A stretch of DNA of 64,000 bases from Prorocentrum cordatum. Lineage: Eukaryota; Sar; Dinophyceae; Prorocentrales; Prorocentraceae. The notes beneath the pieces were generated by a model that was not told the origin of the DNA, searched no databases, and saw nothing but the letters and a program-made list of their open reading frames with translations. Made by a program: the position numbers and the translations under genes. The stretch covers positions 51,001 to 115,000 of the forward strand of contig CAUYUJ010017922.1 of assembly GCA_963575745.1 (NCBI GenBank), read 5' to 3'. The number at the start of each line of letters is the position of its first letter. The first letter of the stretch is position 1. Below are positions 1 to 9,504 of the stretch, in pieces.

Positions 1-326
1 TGAACACTCGATTGTGAAATCCTTACGAAGCCGAGGGATTTTGAAGGATTCCGGCATGCGCGCGCGACGACGCGCGCGTGCGCATTTCGTTTTTTTTGTT
101 TTGTGTCAAGGCATTCCTGAAAACATATGATTATTGATAAACGAGTGCGCGCGCATAGTATCTGTTGCAGAGGATGGCGGGGGATGCCGATACTGGCCCC
201 CGTGGGATGGTGTAAATTCATATCCCGGATGGACGATGGGGCAGAATCGGATGTACATTGCAATACGAGAAGGGGGAACAGAAAATCCCGGGGGGGGTAA
301 AGTCGATTCTCTAGACATGCGTTGCA
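1..326. other. Non-coding start of window with an alternating-purine/pyrimidine hairpin
   Basis: No gene is supported here. Positions 56-85 form a near-perfect inverted repeat of CG/GC dinucleotides with ATGCGC at both ends. It could form a hairpin or Z-DNA. A related GTGCGCGCGCAT stretch follows at about 144-155. The rest is unique sequence. Confidence 0.5.
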
Positions 327-369
327 ATGAAAAGCAGTGCAATGCAGCGGCGACGGACGGCGGCGACGG

Positions 370-620
370 GCGGCGACGGCGACAACAGGCGCGGCGACCG
401 ACAGCCACGCCCAGACGACGGGCGGCGACGGACGGCGGCGGCGGGCGGCGGCGGTGACAAGAAGCGCGGCGACCGACAACCAGGCCCAGACGACGAGCGG
501 CGACGGGCCGGCGACGGCGACAACATAGCCGCCAGACCGACAGCCGGACCCAGACGAGGGGCGGCGACGAGGCGGCGAAAGCGACAGCGTAGCCGCCAGA
601 CCGACGGCCAGGGCCAGTTC
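370..620. repeat. GC-rich imperfect tandem repeat, 63-77 bp unit
   Basis: About four imperfect copies are recognised by GACCGACAGCC-like cores near 392, 468, 531 and 594. The core is followed by CCCAGACGA and GCGGCGACG. The block is open in several frames, giving Arg/Asp/Gly-rich translations, as expected for GC-rich repeats. I do not treat it as coding. Confidence 0.6.
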
Positions 621-663
621 CTTAGAAAAGAAAGGCCTTGCGAATTGGTTGCCGAGGTCGAAT

Positions 664-1251
664 ATGGCTGCCCATTCAAAGGCTTGGGGCTCACCGCGGG
701 GAACCGTGTGCCACGGCCCCACCAAGGGAAGGATCAAGCAGGTGGGCCCCAAAACGCAAGGAGAAATTGCTTGGAAAATAGCCACAACTTGTCCCACGCG
801 CCTGCGCCTACGATCATATACTGGGAGGCCTGGGGATCCGTTCCCCAAGCATACCAGCTCTCTAGATTATCTCCTAGCAACTGTCCTCGAAATCGATTCT
901 TCTGAGACTGAAGGAGCTACCTGGGCCCACTCAGAAGGGACGACCCTCCGCATCCAAAAGCACGGGGAGGTATCTTGTTTGGCAATAGCGTCGGGAACTG
1001 GCTCATCCGATTGTACGAACGCTGACGAAGCGGTGTCTTACTGGCATGTCCAACACTGGTGTAGCGGGGTGTTTGGACTCTTGCCACACCGAGCACATCT
1101 GACGTATGCCGACAGTTTCGCTTCAATTTTTCCCTTGAGTCCAGAAGCCACCCGTGGCGATCGTGACCTTCAGCTCCGATTGGAGCAGTGTGAGGAGGAA
1201 GGAGGAGGAGGAGAAAGAGGAGGAGAAGGAGGAGGGGGAGTTGAGGACTGA
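664..1251 (+). CDS. Hypothetical ORF, unrecognised, possibly not a gene
   Basis: An open frame of about 195 codons starts at ATG 664 (an in-frame non-ATG start exists at 649) and runs into a GAG microsatellite, where it ends. Up to about 1185 it covers ordinary-complexity sequence with mixed residues and several Cys and Trp. That makes it more protein-like than the surrounding low-complexity frames. No domain, signal peptide or membrane segment is recognisable. The Glu/Gly-rich end is purely microsatellite. No SL relic or clear splice acceptor marks its 5' end, and a second + frame (327-905) is open across part of it. Confidence 0.25.
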   Translation: MAAHSKAWGSPRGTVCHGPTKGRIKQVGPKTQGEIAWKIATTCPTRLRLRSYTGRPGDPFPKHTSSLDYLLATVLEIDSSETEGATWAHSEGTTLRIQKHGEVSCLAIASGTGSSDCTNADEAVSYWHVQHWCSGVFGLLPHRAHLTYADSFASIFPLSPEATRGDRDLQLRLEQCEEEGGGGERGGEGGGGVED

Positions 1252-1445
1252 GATCCTGGGCCGGGTCGTTTCCGCGGTGCGCCCCGCTGGACTCGCGGCC
1301 CGCAGTATGAGAAGGAGGAGGAGGAGGAGGAGGAGACGGAGGAGGAGAAGGAGGAGGAGGAGGAGGAAGAGGAGGAGGAGGAGGAGGACGAGAAGGAAGA
1401 GGAGGAGGCGGAGGAGGAGGAGGAGGAGGTGGGCGAAGGACGTAG
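1190..1445. repeat. GAG/GGA trinucleotide microsatellite
   Basis: Interrupted (GGA)n on the + strand. The interruption at about 1245-1310 is unique GC-rich sequence. Long open frames across it (poly-Arg, poly-Glu, poly-Ser/Pro) are repeat artefacts. Confidence 0.9.
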
Positions 1446-1764
1446 GAGAGGGGGAACGAGAGGGAGAAGGAGAGGGGGAGGGATAGGGGTGGAGAACGTG
1501 GACAATTGAAGATGGAAAAGGGGGGGGAGAAGAAACGAGGGGAGGGAGAGGGGGGACGCTCCATGCTCGCCCCCCGCAACCCGCACTGGGGCCGAAAACA
1601 TAGGAACACCCTAAAATCATATGTAGGCTTCCAGGGACACATGGAGCAGCAACGGCTCCGACCCCTGACTCAGCCCGAAGAAAAACGCTACTGGGATAGG
1701 AGGCCCAGGACGACGTTAAGAAAGGAATTCTGCTGGCACAAGAGCGAGGACAACTCCGCATACT
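1446..1764. other. Unique flank upstream of SL relic
   Basis: A G/A-rich stretch to about 1560 is followed by unique sequence up to the SL relic. Open frames exist on both strands but none is recognisable. If the downstream gene is a retroposed cDNA, this is the older flanking DNA and may supply its present promoter. Confidence 0.4.
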
Positions 1765-1786
1765 TCCGTAGCCATTTTGGCTCAAT
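1765..1786 (+). other. Spliced-leader relic upstream of LAGLIDADG-like gene
   Basis: Positions 1765-1785 match the dinoflagellate spliced leader (core CCGTAGCCATTTTGGCTCAA preceded by T, an allowed first base). Only the last base, normally G, is changed to T at 1786. The SL is added to mRNAs by trans-splicing and is not normally present in front of protein genes. A genomic copy 21 nt before a start codon therefore indicates that the gene passed through a spliced mRNA and was reinserted. A 21-nt match by chance in 64 kb is extremely unlikely. Confidence 0.93.
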
Positions 1787-1807
1787 CATTTGTTTCGGTC
1801 CAAAACG

Positions 1808-2713
1808 ATGCTGACCCGAGCGTTGACGCAGCACACCAGATCAACGAGATATGTGGCGTCACACCCACATTGGCGAGGTGGCTTTTTTGATGGGGACGGT
1901 TGCATGACCGTTACAGGGACTTGTAGAAAATCGAGGCCAGTAGCCTCGATTGGTCTCTCTCTTACTGCCGAGGGCCTCTTGGTCACGAGCCATTTCTATG
2001 CATTGTATGGTGGCACGAGATGTACTTCGTTTTCAACTGCGCAGCGCAACCCGAAACATCGGCCAGTCTGCCGGTGGTCCGTAACGGGACCCGCAGTGTT
2101 CTCGGCCCTTGATGACTTGGACCGCAGCCTGATTATTAAGAAGCCACAGTCACGCCTGCTGCTTGCGCAAAAGCATCTTTTTCTTGGTATACAAAGCCGC
2201 GGTGTTCCTCTCAGTGAGGAGGTGGTTCAGGAGCGCAGCTCATTGCAGTTGAGCTTGAGACAAGTCCGGGCGCAATCTCAAGTGACATCAAGTGACGAGT
2301 ACATCGCACAATTGATGAACGGTAGCCCAAGTGATGAAGAGCAGTCGGCTTATGCAGCAGGTTTCTGCGATGCTGACGCATATTTCGGGTGTGTCCTGGC
2401 AAGTGGTAAGTTCAGGTACACAGTCCAAATAGTTCAAAAGAATCGTGCGTTTCTCCGGGCGTTCAAACATATAATTCTTCGTGGCAGGGGATCAAATGTG
2501 TTCACTCGGCGTGATGGCACGAGTTGTTTATCCATCAGCATCGAAAGCGACATTCAATCTTTCTGCGCTCGAATACGAACTTTTTCGATAGTGAAAGCGA
2601 AGCAACTTGATGTGATAATGTCCGAGCCACCAAGCGCGAGAGCTAGAGAAATTTTACGCGGGATGCATGGGGGGCAGGGCAAGAAAATGCACGAGTCGTG
2701 CGGTCAAGAATAG
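1808..2713 (+). CDS. Two-motif LAGLIDADG homing-endonuclease-like protein
   Basis: A single-exon ORF of 301 codons. I chose ATG 1808, the first ATG after the SL relic; an in-frame TTG at 1790 is less likely. Two LAGLIDADG-type motifs are visible: WRGGFFDGDG at residues 22-31 and YAAGFCDADA at 182-191. The ~150-residue spacing is typical of monomeric double-motif enzymes. The acidic residue near the end of each motif, which binds metal in this family, is kept in both (GDG, DAD). The final Gly of motif 2 is Ala. A KPQSRLLLAQKHLFL segment at 112-126 resembles the Lys/Leu-rich helix that often follows the first half. Family members cut long DNA sites, or act as intron maturases. Here the gene is not inside a recognisable intron or organelle context. 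It has no stop or frameshift. Base composition is lower in GC than the flanks. No target-site duplication or poly(A) was found. Confidence 0.8.
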   Translation: MLTRALTQHTRSTRYVASHPHWRGGFFDGDGCMTVTGTCRKSRPVASIGLSLTAEGLLVTSHFYALYGGTRCTSFSTAQRNPKHRPVCRWSVTGPAVFSALDDLDRSLIIKKPQSRLLLAQKHLFLGIQSRGVPLSEEVVQERSSLQLSLRQVRAQSQVTSSDEYIAQLMNGSPSDEEQSAYAAGFCDADAYFGCVLASGKFRYTVQIVQKNRAFLRAFKHIILRGRGSNVFTRRDGTSCLSISIESDIQSFCARIRTFSIVKAKQLDVIMSEPPSARAREILRGMHGGQGKKMHESCGQE

Positions 2714-3395
2714 AATGTTTGGATGTATCGTTTCGATTCGGCACCGTTTGCGTCGCAGAATGCGTGAGGCCCGAGCCCTCTGCGTAGCTTTGATTTGATT
2801 TGGACATGTTCAGTTCACTATTAACGGCTCCACTGTGCTTCTGTCAGATTGGTGCTACCGATGGGGTGGTTCGTATTCGTGAACTGTGAAGAGTTGCCAG
2901 AGAGGAAGAAACGACATGTTGTGCCGAGGCCATAGTAGGGTGTTTGCATGATTTCTAGTTTTGAAGAGCCAGTCGTCACGGCCGGCATGTTTTGAAAGTA
3001 GGTGCGCCAGCCGAGACTGAGAGCATTCGGATCGCTACGGTCTGGACGACACGCACTGTTAGGATGGAGCATGTTGTGCTCGCTGCATGCGCAGCAGTGA
3101 CTGTAATATGACGAAGTTGCAGATCGCGGTCATCCCTTCCATGTGCAGATCCAGGTACCGAGATAAGCCACACGAGCCTCGTGAAGGCATCTGGGCAGAG
3201 CTCCGCCCAGCCTCGAGCAGGCGTGGTGCAGCATTTCTCAGCGACAGCCAGCAAGACCAGCACGAGCGCGTGGGCGGCAGTGGCTGTCCTAATCTGAGCG
3301 CGCATCCGAAGTAGAAATTATTCGTGGGATTACGTACACAGCGTTCATTTCTAATTATTCGAGGGTTCTTTGATTTTGGGGGGGGCCAAGATCCT
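2714..3395. other. Unique sequence without a supported gene
   Basis: This is the 3' flank of the LAGLIDADG-like gene. Short open frames occur on the minus strand, but none shows a recognisable domain. No poly(A) tract is visible to mark the end of a retroposed copy. Confidence 0.4.
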
Positions 3396-3462
3396 TTCAT
3401 TCCTAATTGTTCTATCCTGGGCCTCTTCCTGGCCACTAGGGGGCCAGGAACAATTAGAAACG
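3396..3462. repeat. Inverted repeat / hairpin (foldback)
   Basis: A left arm CTAATTGTTC...CCTGG near 3397-3416 pairs with a right arm CCAGGAACAATTAG near 3443-3456. The loop is GC-rich and itself contains complementary GGCC blocks. Related ATTAGAAA/TTTCTAAT words lie just outside (about 3348, 3457 and 3470), so the foldback may extend over 3340-3480. It could be a MITE-like element or a structured RNA. Confidence 0.55.
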
Positions 3463-3915
3463 AGCACAATTAGAAATGAGCACGATCAGAATTGAGCGAC
3501 GTGTATTCACCGAGTTGCCTCCACGCGTTTCTGCGCGTAAAGCTGGCCGTGGATGCTTCTGGCCTCCTCGCCCAAGTTCTACCGTGAGGGTTGGCCAAGC
3601 TGTGCAGGCTCGTGTGCTTGTCCAGCGTCCCCCTGGGCCTCCGGACGGACCCCCGGCCCGCGATCGGGAGCGCAGCGCCAGAGACCTACGGTCGGCAGTT
3701 TTCGGTCAACGTGTCTCGCCGCTGGCTCTGGCCCACCACGCTGCGGCGCGACACGCTCATCACTTCTCGACTGAGAGCGTCGGCGTCGTGAGCCTTTCCT
3801 GGCCTCCCGCCCCGCGAAGCGGAGCGGCACGCTACCCGCTCGCAGGGCGCGGCGTGTCGCCGCCGCCGCGACACGCCAAGCAAAAGTTCCCGGCCGTAGG
3901 ATGTGGCGCCACGCT

Positions 3916-4112
3916 CGGGCCGGGCGAAAGGGGGGGATTGGGAAAGGGGGGGTTACGAAATTTGCTGCATGCAGCTGGTTTCGGCCTCACCGAAGGGCCC
4001 ATTCCTCGATACATGGGCGCCTCCCGGCGCCGGGAGGCGCCGGGAAAATCAGCTACGTGAGCTGATTCTCAAACCCCCCCTTTGCTATCCCCCCCTTTCG
4101 CCCGACCCGACA
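3916..4112. repeat. Nested foldback element with 26-bp perfect palindrome
   Basis: Outer arms (about 3918-3951 and 4072-4107) share CGGGCGAAAGGGGGG followed by an A/G-rich run in inverted orientation. Inside are a 12-bp palindrome GCTGCATGCAGC at about 3964-3975, a 26-bp perfect palindrome at 4016-4041 (GGCGCCTCCC... mirrored), and an 8-bp stem AATCAGCT/AGCTGATT with a 5-nt loop at about 4047-4067. The nested symmetry suggests a foldback transposon or a strongly structured transcript. No ORF accounts for it. Confidence 0.7.
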
Positions 4113-4660
4113 CGCTCCCAAGGCCAGCTCAGGCCGCCGGCTTGACGTCTCCCCTGGAATTGGCGGAGCTCGGTCTGTCCCACAGGAGGCCTGATGGAAG
4201 GTCGGACGGCTTGGCCTCGATGCCCGTGGAACAGAATGGGGCAGAGAAGTACGCTTCGCCGAATAGCGCGTTCCAGAAGGGGCCTCACCCTCTGCGGAAG
4301 TTGGCGGAAGGCTGGCGGAAGTAAAACGGGGGCGATTCCGCCGGCGGAAGCAAAGCGAGACGCCAACGCTTGTGCATCCCAGGATTTGGGAATCAGCCAA
4401 ACGGCAGACTTGGTCGAGCTGTCAAAATTATGCAGAGGCTTGCCTGAGGGATGATTGCTTGCCTGGTGAAGAGGGGTGCTGGCCAGCGAAGGCGGAGGAG
4501 GAGGGGGAGAAGGAAAGTCTCCCTCCCTTCCCCTCACTGCCGCGAATGTGGCTCGCTCCATCTGCTCCCCGCAGTCCCCTCGCTCGCTGTGTGGAGGGGT
4601 GCCCGCGGTGCGACGCCGCATGCGGCTGGCTGAGTAGGGGCCCCTCGCCTGGCTTCCCCT
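4113..4660. other. GC-rich sequence without a supported gene
   Basis: Open frames exist on both strands, but none has a recognisable domain and all continue into the CTC microsatellite at 4663. Confidence 0.35.
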
Positions 4661-4662
4661 CC

Positions 4663-4856
4663 CCCCCCCCTCCTCCTCATCCTCCTGCCCTCCTCCTCCT
4701 CCTCCTCCTCCTCCTCCTCGTGCTCCTCCTTGTCCCTATACCTCCCTCTCTCCTCCTCCTCCTCCTCTCCTCCTCCTCCTCCCCCTCCTCCCCCTCCTCC
4801 TCCTCCTCCTCCTCCTCCTCCTCCTCCTCCTCCTCCTCCTCATCCCCCTCCTCCGA
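4663..4856. repeat. CTC trinucleotide microsatellite
   Basis: (CTC/CCT)n with CCC, CTG and TTG interruptions. Its translations (poly-Leu, Ser, Pro; poly-Glu on the other strand) are artefacts. Confidence 0.95.
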
Positions 4857-4879
4857 GCGGCGCGGGCCCCCCGCGCCCA

Positions 4880-5242
4880 GGCGCTGGTTCGAGCAACCCA
4901 GCAGCCCCGGCGGCGGGCGGGCCCCAGCTTTGCGCGGCGCTGCCCTTCGCGCGCCTTCGCCCAGCTGCAAGGCCAGCTGCCTGGCCGCCCGCCCGTTGGC
5001 GGCGGCGATCCTGACGACGGCGACGACGACGGCGACGACGACGGCGACGACGACGGCGGCGGCGACGACCGCGGCGACGGCGGCGTCGTCGGTCACGACG
5101 ACGGCGGCGTCGGCGGTCCGGGCAACGATCATGACGGCGGCGACAACGGTGATCAAGACGGTGGCGTCGGCGTCGTCGGCGGCGGCGGCGGCGACGGCGG
5201 CGGCGGCGGCAACGGCGTCGGCGGTGGCGGCGGCGGCGACAA

Positions 5243-5312
<70 letters not shown>

Positions 5313-5328
5313 TACGACTACGACTACA

Positions 5329-5398
<70 letters not shown>

Positions 5399-5536
5399 CG
5401 GGGGCGGCGGCGGCGGTGGCGGCGGCGCGTCGACGCAGCAGTGCAAACACTTGGGGCAATCCCTGCTAGAGATGTGTGATGTCTGCGTTCCTTGGGAGTC
5501 AGCCGAGGTGGTTCTGCTCGCCGGGAGCGGGAACTA
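4880..5536 (+). CDS. Candidate Asp/Gly-rich coding segment across a GAC repeat
   Basis: One + frame stays open from about 4889 through a (GAC)n/(GGC)n tract and ends with a unique C-terminal stretch at about 5434-5536. That tail contains CKHLGQSLLEMCDVCVPW, then a TAG stop. Read this way the microsatellite is poly-Asp with Gly, interrupted by Tyr-Asp at about 5310. The tail, with three Cys and a Trp, looks more like protein than the other frames. The start may be a 3' splice site (AG|G near 4889). Another frame reads poly-Thr and the minus strand reads poly-Val, so the choice is uncertain. No family is recognised. Confidence 0.22.
5001..5420. repeat. GAC/ACG and GGC trinucleotide microsatellite
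   Basis: About 420 bp of ACG/GAC repeats mixed with GGC. Near-pure GAC runs lie at about 5238-5395, interrupted by GACTAC units at about 5309-5328. Confidence 0.95.
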
Positions 5537-6425
5537 GAAGCAGAGTTTGCATTATTTTGTTAGGACGCGCCTGGGACGGAGCCCACATGGTATTATGGTA
5601 GCGTCTTAGACTCGGCGGCAGTTTCGTAGTCACCGTCCTCTCCTTGCACGTGACCACTAGGCTTGCTATCGGCAGCGACCCCCTTTGCGCGCATTATGCG
5701 CACAAGAGGCTGCAAAGCATGCAAATCTGACGCCCGACATGCTTCGACCGATCCACTCACTGCCCACTTACACTCGAACTCAGTAGTCTCATATTTCTTG
5801 CTCCCAGAAAATTATCCGCATGCTTCGCATAGCCATCATTACCTGCCGAGTCGAGTTGGGCACTGGGCCTTCTGGAACTTTCGGATTCGAGCCGGCAGCG
5901 TTCCGGAACGCACACTGCCAGGCACAATTGCCAGAGGGAGTCATCTTCAGCGACGGTCCACACGGGAAGCACAGGATGATACAAGCCTTGGGTTCGTCGG
6001 CACCCAGTGGTCATGAGCTCATGTCAGAGATTGTTGGCGCTGCAGCTTCAACTGGTTCGGTGGCGATGAAGGCCAACGATGTGCTACAATTGTAGATTTG
6101 TCGCTGTCTTGGCTACAAGTTGGTTCCTGCGCGACGAGTTCGCAAAGATGGGACGAGAGGTGACTGGCAGCTCAGCGCAAGCCTGTATGTTGCCGTCGTC
6201 GATGCTTGGCAGCGTTTGCTTTTATTGGGGATGCTTCGGCAACTGTGCGTTCGGACCTGTTGTCTTGAGCCAGCTAATCTGGGTGCTCATGGCCTTTCTG
6301 CGCCACTCACTCGAATCGCTGCCAGTGGTGAACTTGGCCGAAACGGGCAGGCCCTAGTGAGGCCCAGGTATCCTTTGCCATCTCCACCATCATTCCCAGA
6401 ACATTCAAGCTTGGCCGTCCTCGCT
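5537..6425. other. Unique sequence, short ORFs only
   Basis: Lower-GC unique sequence. Overlapping + strand frames at 5663-6016, 5820-6095, 6079-6357 and 6120-6899 each look partly protein-like but none is recognisable. The pattern of short, mutually shifting frames could be a decayed gene or chance. I see no domain. Confidence 0.3.
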
Positions 6426-6439
6426 CCTCGTCCCTCGCC

Positions 6440-6695
6440 TCACCGCCCCCTCCTCCTCCTCCGCCGCCGTCTCCCCTTCCTCCTGAGGTCTCCGATAGCC
6501 CCTAGAGGTGGGAAGGCCAAAAACGTCCGGAAGTCTCGATCTGCGATCCCCCGTCCTCCACTTTGCCCTCCTCCTCCTCCGCCTCCTCCTCATCCTCCTC
6601 CCCCTCCTCATCCTCCTCCCCCTCCTCCTCCCCCTCCTCCTCCTCCTCCTCCTCATCATCATCAGCATCTTCATCATCTTCCTCCTCCCGCCCGC
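6440..6695. repeat. CTC/CAT trinucleotide microsatellite
   Basis: (CTC)n with CCC and CAT interruptions, ending in ATC/ATCTTC units. Open frames through it are repeat-driven. Confidence 0.9.
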
Positions 6696-7430
6696 ATCCC
6701 GTGGAATCGACAACCACACACCACTAGAGGCCGCGGGAGCGGCCCAGGCCCCCCATCCCCTCTCCTCCTCGCGCCTGGGAGCTCCACCCCGCGGCCTGGG
6801 TTGGCTGCGGAGCTGAGCCGTAGTGCCCCGTGGGCCTTCGGCCGGCGGTGGGCCAAGCCCCTTGTACTGGAGACCCTCGCAACGGCGGCGCAGGTGTGAC
6901 GCCTGGGGCGGGTCTCTGCCGCCGTTCATGTTGCGAGGTCCGACTGCGTGTGAATTCATGCAGGCACCTTGGGCACCTCCCTTCGGGTTGTGTCGCCCAG
7001 GTGTTCTATCCGGGCACAACAAGAAACACCTTGCTTGCCTCCAGGGTGCCCTGGGCTCTCTGGGTTTAGAGGGTGTTGCGATGGAGGGCGTGGCGCCCCC
7101 GCACCGAACATCACTGGACGTCCTGCGTCTCCGGGTTGAGATTTTTGTGAACGGTGTCTTGTGGACTGGCCTTGAACGTGTGTCAACAGATATTGGGGGC
7201 CCCGCGGGTGCGAGGGCCCGCCCGCAGCGGATCAGCCTGCCCTCAGGAGCAGGTGCCAATTCTCGAGTCTTCCTCGCGTTCCCGCGCCCTCCCTGCCACG
7301 GCGACGCATGTGAAAAGACAAAAGCATGTACATGAATATTCTGGACGAAAAATATACGGAGAGAAGAGGAAGAATGAGGAGGAGAAGTCAACCGAAGACA
7401 TGAACCCAGCGCGGCCCCAATGAGGGGAAC
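6696..7430. other. Unique sequence without a supported gene
   Basis: Moderate-GC unique sequence. The + frame 6823-7335 (170 codons) is open but unrecognised. A cccagc-gcggccccaat word at about 7406-7420 introduces the decamer repeat, as a similar word does at 35279-35297. Confidence 0.3.
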
Positions 7431-7435
7431 GCGTC

Positions 7436-7730
7436 CTGAGCGGCATTGCTTGGCATGGTGTGTCGTTATATTTATTTGCGTGGTATTGCATTGCTTGTTA
7501 GGGGAACGTGTCCTAAGCGGCATTGTTTGGCATTGTTTGTCGTCGTATTGATTTGCGTGACATTGCATTGCTTGGCGTTGCTTGGCGCTGCCTTGCTTGG
7601 CATTACTTGTTGTTGTTTGCCAGTGCTTGACAATGCCGGGCATTTCTTGGCATCGCTAGACGTTTGATTGGCGTTGGTTCACGTTGCTTTGCGGTGCTCG
7701 GCGCCGCTTGGCGTCAGTTGGCATTGCTGG
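7436..7730. repeat. Decamer-type minisatellite (TTGCTTGGCA)
   Basis: Degenerate 10-11 bp units built on GGCATTGCTT or GGCGTTGCTT. The same family, better preserved, lies at 35330-35520 and is preceded there by a similar introductory word, so these are two copies of one dispersed element. Confidence 0.8.
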
Positions 7731-8019
7731 GCGACCCCGGCACTGCCAAGAAACAAGACCGAGCATCGGGAGGAGTGCAGCAAGGAAGCAGAAGCCAGGC
7801 CACCCGAGGAAGGCCTCCTCCACAGCAGCAGGGGGAGAAGACCGAGCAACCAGAGGATGGCCTCCTCAAGAGTGGCAGGGAAGCCGGACTCGGCAACCCG
7901 AAGAAGACCTCTCCAAAAGCAGCTATGGCACGAGGCCTGTCGACCCGAGGAAGGCCAACCGGCGCAGCCCTGGTACCGACCAGCTCTTTGAAAAAAGGAT
8001 GAGCATAGTATAAACAACC
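7731..8019. other. Unique sequence, nothing recognised
   Basis: Several overlapping + frames are open (for example 7664-8002) with Glu/Arg/Pro-rich translations. Short AGGAAGGCC-like words recur. No gene is supported. Confidence 0.3.
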
Positions 8020-8335
8020 ATATTGTTATAGATAAAAGTGATAGTAGTACGAACACAACAATACAACAATAAGAGTAAGATTACTAAGATTAGTAATACT
8101 ACGAATCAGAATTATGATGATGATCCGAATAATGATGATGATAATAATAACAATAGTAAAAACAACAACCATAACAATAATAGAGTAATCGTATTAATTG
8201 TAATATGAAGAATAAAAATAATGAATAAAAATAATACGAATAAGCATAATATTACTAACCATAATAATAATAATACGAATAATAATAATATTCCGAAGAA
8301 GAAGAAGAAAGAAAAAAAAAAAAAAAAAAAAAAAA
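8020..8335. repeat. AAT-rich island ending in a 25-nt A run
   Basis: Strongly AT-rich sequence made of ATAATA/ATAACA/ACGAAT units, passing into AAG repeats and an A run at about 8311-8335, where GC-rich DNA resumes abruptly. Similar TAGTAT-rich sequence (opposite strand sense) occurs at 45440-46190. The A run could be a retroposed tail on the + strand. Confidence 0.75.
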
Positions 8336-8690
8336 ACTTGGGGCAAGCCTGACTGGGGAGCGCCCGCCCTGCCGCGCGGCCGCTCCCCGAGGACGACGGC
8401 GAGCAGTCCGACGGCGACGGCGGCTCCACCAGGGCGTCCACCAGGGCGTCCACCGGCAGCAGCCCGTCGTTCTCCGTGGACTCCTCGCCGCCGCCGCCGC
8501 CGCCCCTCGCCGCGCGAGCCTCGAGGATCGAGGCGATCCGGCGCTGTCCACCCCATCGTTCTCGGTGGATTCCTCGCCGCCGCCGCCGTCGCCCCTCGCC
8601 GCGCGAGCCTCGGGGATCGAGACGATCTCCGGCGCCGTCGGCCCCGTCCCGGAGATCCGATCCAGGCGCTGCAGAAGTGTTCACACACTG
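8336..8690 (-). CDS. Candidate minus-strand coding segment with duplicated ~89-bp block
   Basis: On the minus strand a block reading EARAARG, Gly-rich, EESTENDG occurs twice (about 8555-8634 and 8467-8546, ~89 bp apart). The second copy is followed by LLPVDALVDALVEPPSPSDC (about 8461 down to 8400) before the frame meets the T run at 8335. The two copies are in different frames, so a frame change or splice would be needed. The tail reads like real protein, but no domain is recognised. It may be a gene fragment or a GC-rich tandem duplication. Confidence 0.25.
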
Positions 8691-8794
8691 AGCGTTTCCG
8701 TCCGAGTTACAGGCCCAGGGCCCGCCACTCAGCGGCGAGCCTGGGGTTCAGTCGGGCGTGTCCCTCTACAGGAGGAGTATTCAAAAATAGAAAC

Positions 8795-8915
8795 AAAAAA
8801 ATGGAGACGACTTTTGTCTATTTTTGACTATTTGGGGGTCTCCTTTGACTATTTTTTATTTTTCGTGCAAAATCCGCCTGTATGGGGAAGGGGACATGCC
8901 CGACCTAAGCCTGGG
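8795..8915. repeat. Dispersed repeat, 'AAATCCGCCTGTA...GACATGCCCGAC' family
   Basis: A T-rich lead-in (TGACTATTT words) is followed by AAAATCCGCCTGTA and GGGGACATGCCCGAC. The same order occurs at about 39800-39915 and, inverted, at about 22198-22250. It is probably one end of a dispersed element. Confidence 0.65.
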
Positions 8916-8929
8916 GGGGGAGGTGAGAA

Positions 8930-9115
8930 GGGGCAGGCCTTCTCAGAAGGTTTGGAAGTCCCCCAGCCTTCTGAGAATTTCTCTGAGCCTTCCCCGAAGA
9001 TACAGAAAGCCTTCTCAGAAGGCCAGAAGCCTTCTGATAAGCCCCGCCGCCTTCCGAGAAGGCATGCTCCTTCTCGCTTCCCCCCCTCGCTCGCCGCTAA
9101 GTCACAGATCGATCC
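8930..9115. repeat. Dispersed palindromic repeat with CTTCTGAGAAG units (copy 1)
   Basis: Multiple CCTTCTCAGAAGG / CCTTCTGAGAA words, each a short palindrome, run up to a CTTCTCGCTTCCCCCC end. Copies 2 and 3 lie at 43080-43250 and 53515-53690 with the same order and end. Open frames across it are not conserved. Confidence 0.8.
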
Positions 9116-9500
9116 AGCGAAAAATGCAGCAGAAAGGTGGGGTTTAGAGGGCTCTGGTCGTGATGCTTCGCGATGTTGTTCGGGTGTTGCCAGAAGTGCC
9201 CCTGGCCAGAAGGCGCCCCTGGGATTTCCAGGGAGGCCCCCACGGCCTCCAGAGCACCCCATCACGAGGCCCAGAGGGCCCCCAGGGGCTCCAAGATGGA
9301 GCGAAAAGCTGGGGGGCACCTTGGGCCAGGGGCAGCTTCGGCAGCCTCCGAGTTGCAGGTCTCCGCAGCGTCGGATCTCGGGGGGCTCGGGCCTCCAGAA
9401 GACCTCCCCAAGGCCCCCCACGGCCCCCGGAGGCCCCCGGAGAGGCATGCGGGCGAGGAGGCGCTTCTCGTTCGCGCGCGCAGGGATCTGCCGCCAGGCA
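9116..9500. other. GC-rich sequence without a supported gene
   Basis: All six frames are largely open because the sequence is GC-rich with GGCCCCC/GGGGCTCC words. No recognisable protein. Confidence 0.35.
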
Positions 9501-9504
9501 GAGG

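Noticed and set aside
1190-1445. Long poly-Glu, poly-Arg, poly-Ser or poly-Pro ORFs in GAG/CTC tracts here and at about 15 other places
   Set aside because: Trinucleotide repeats have no stops in most frames. The frames on both strands are equally open and lack unique sequence.
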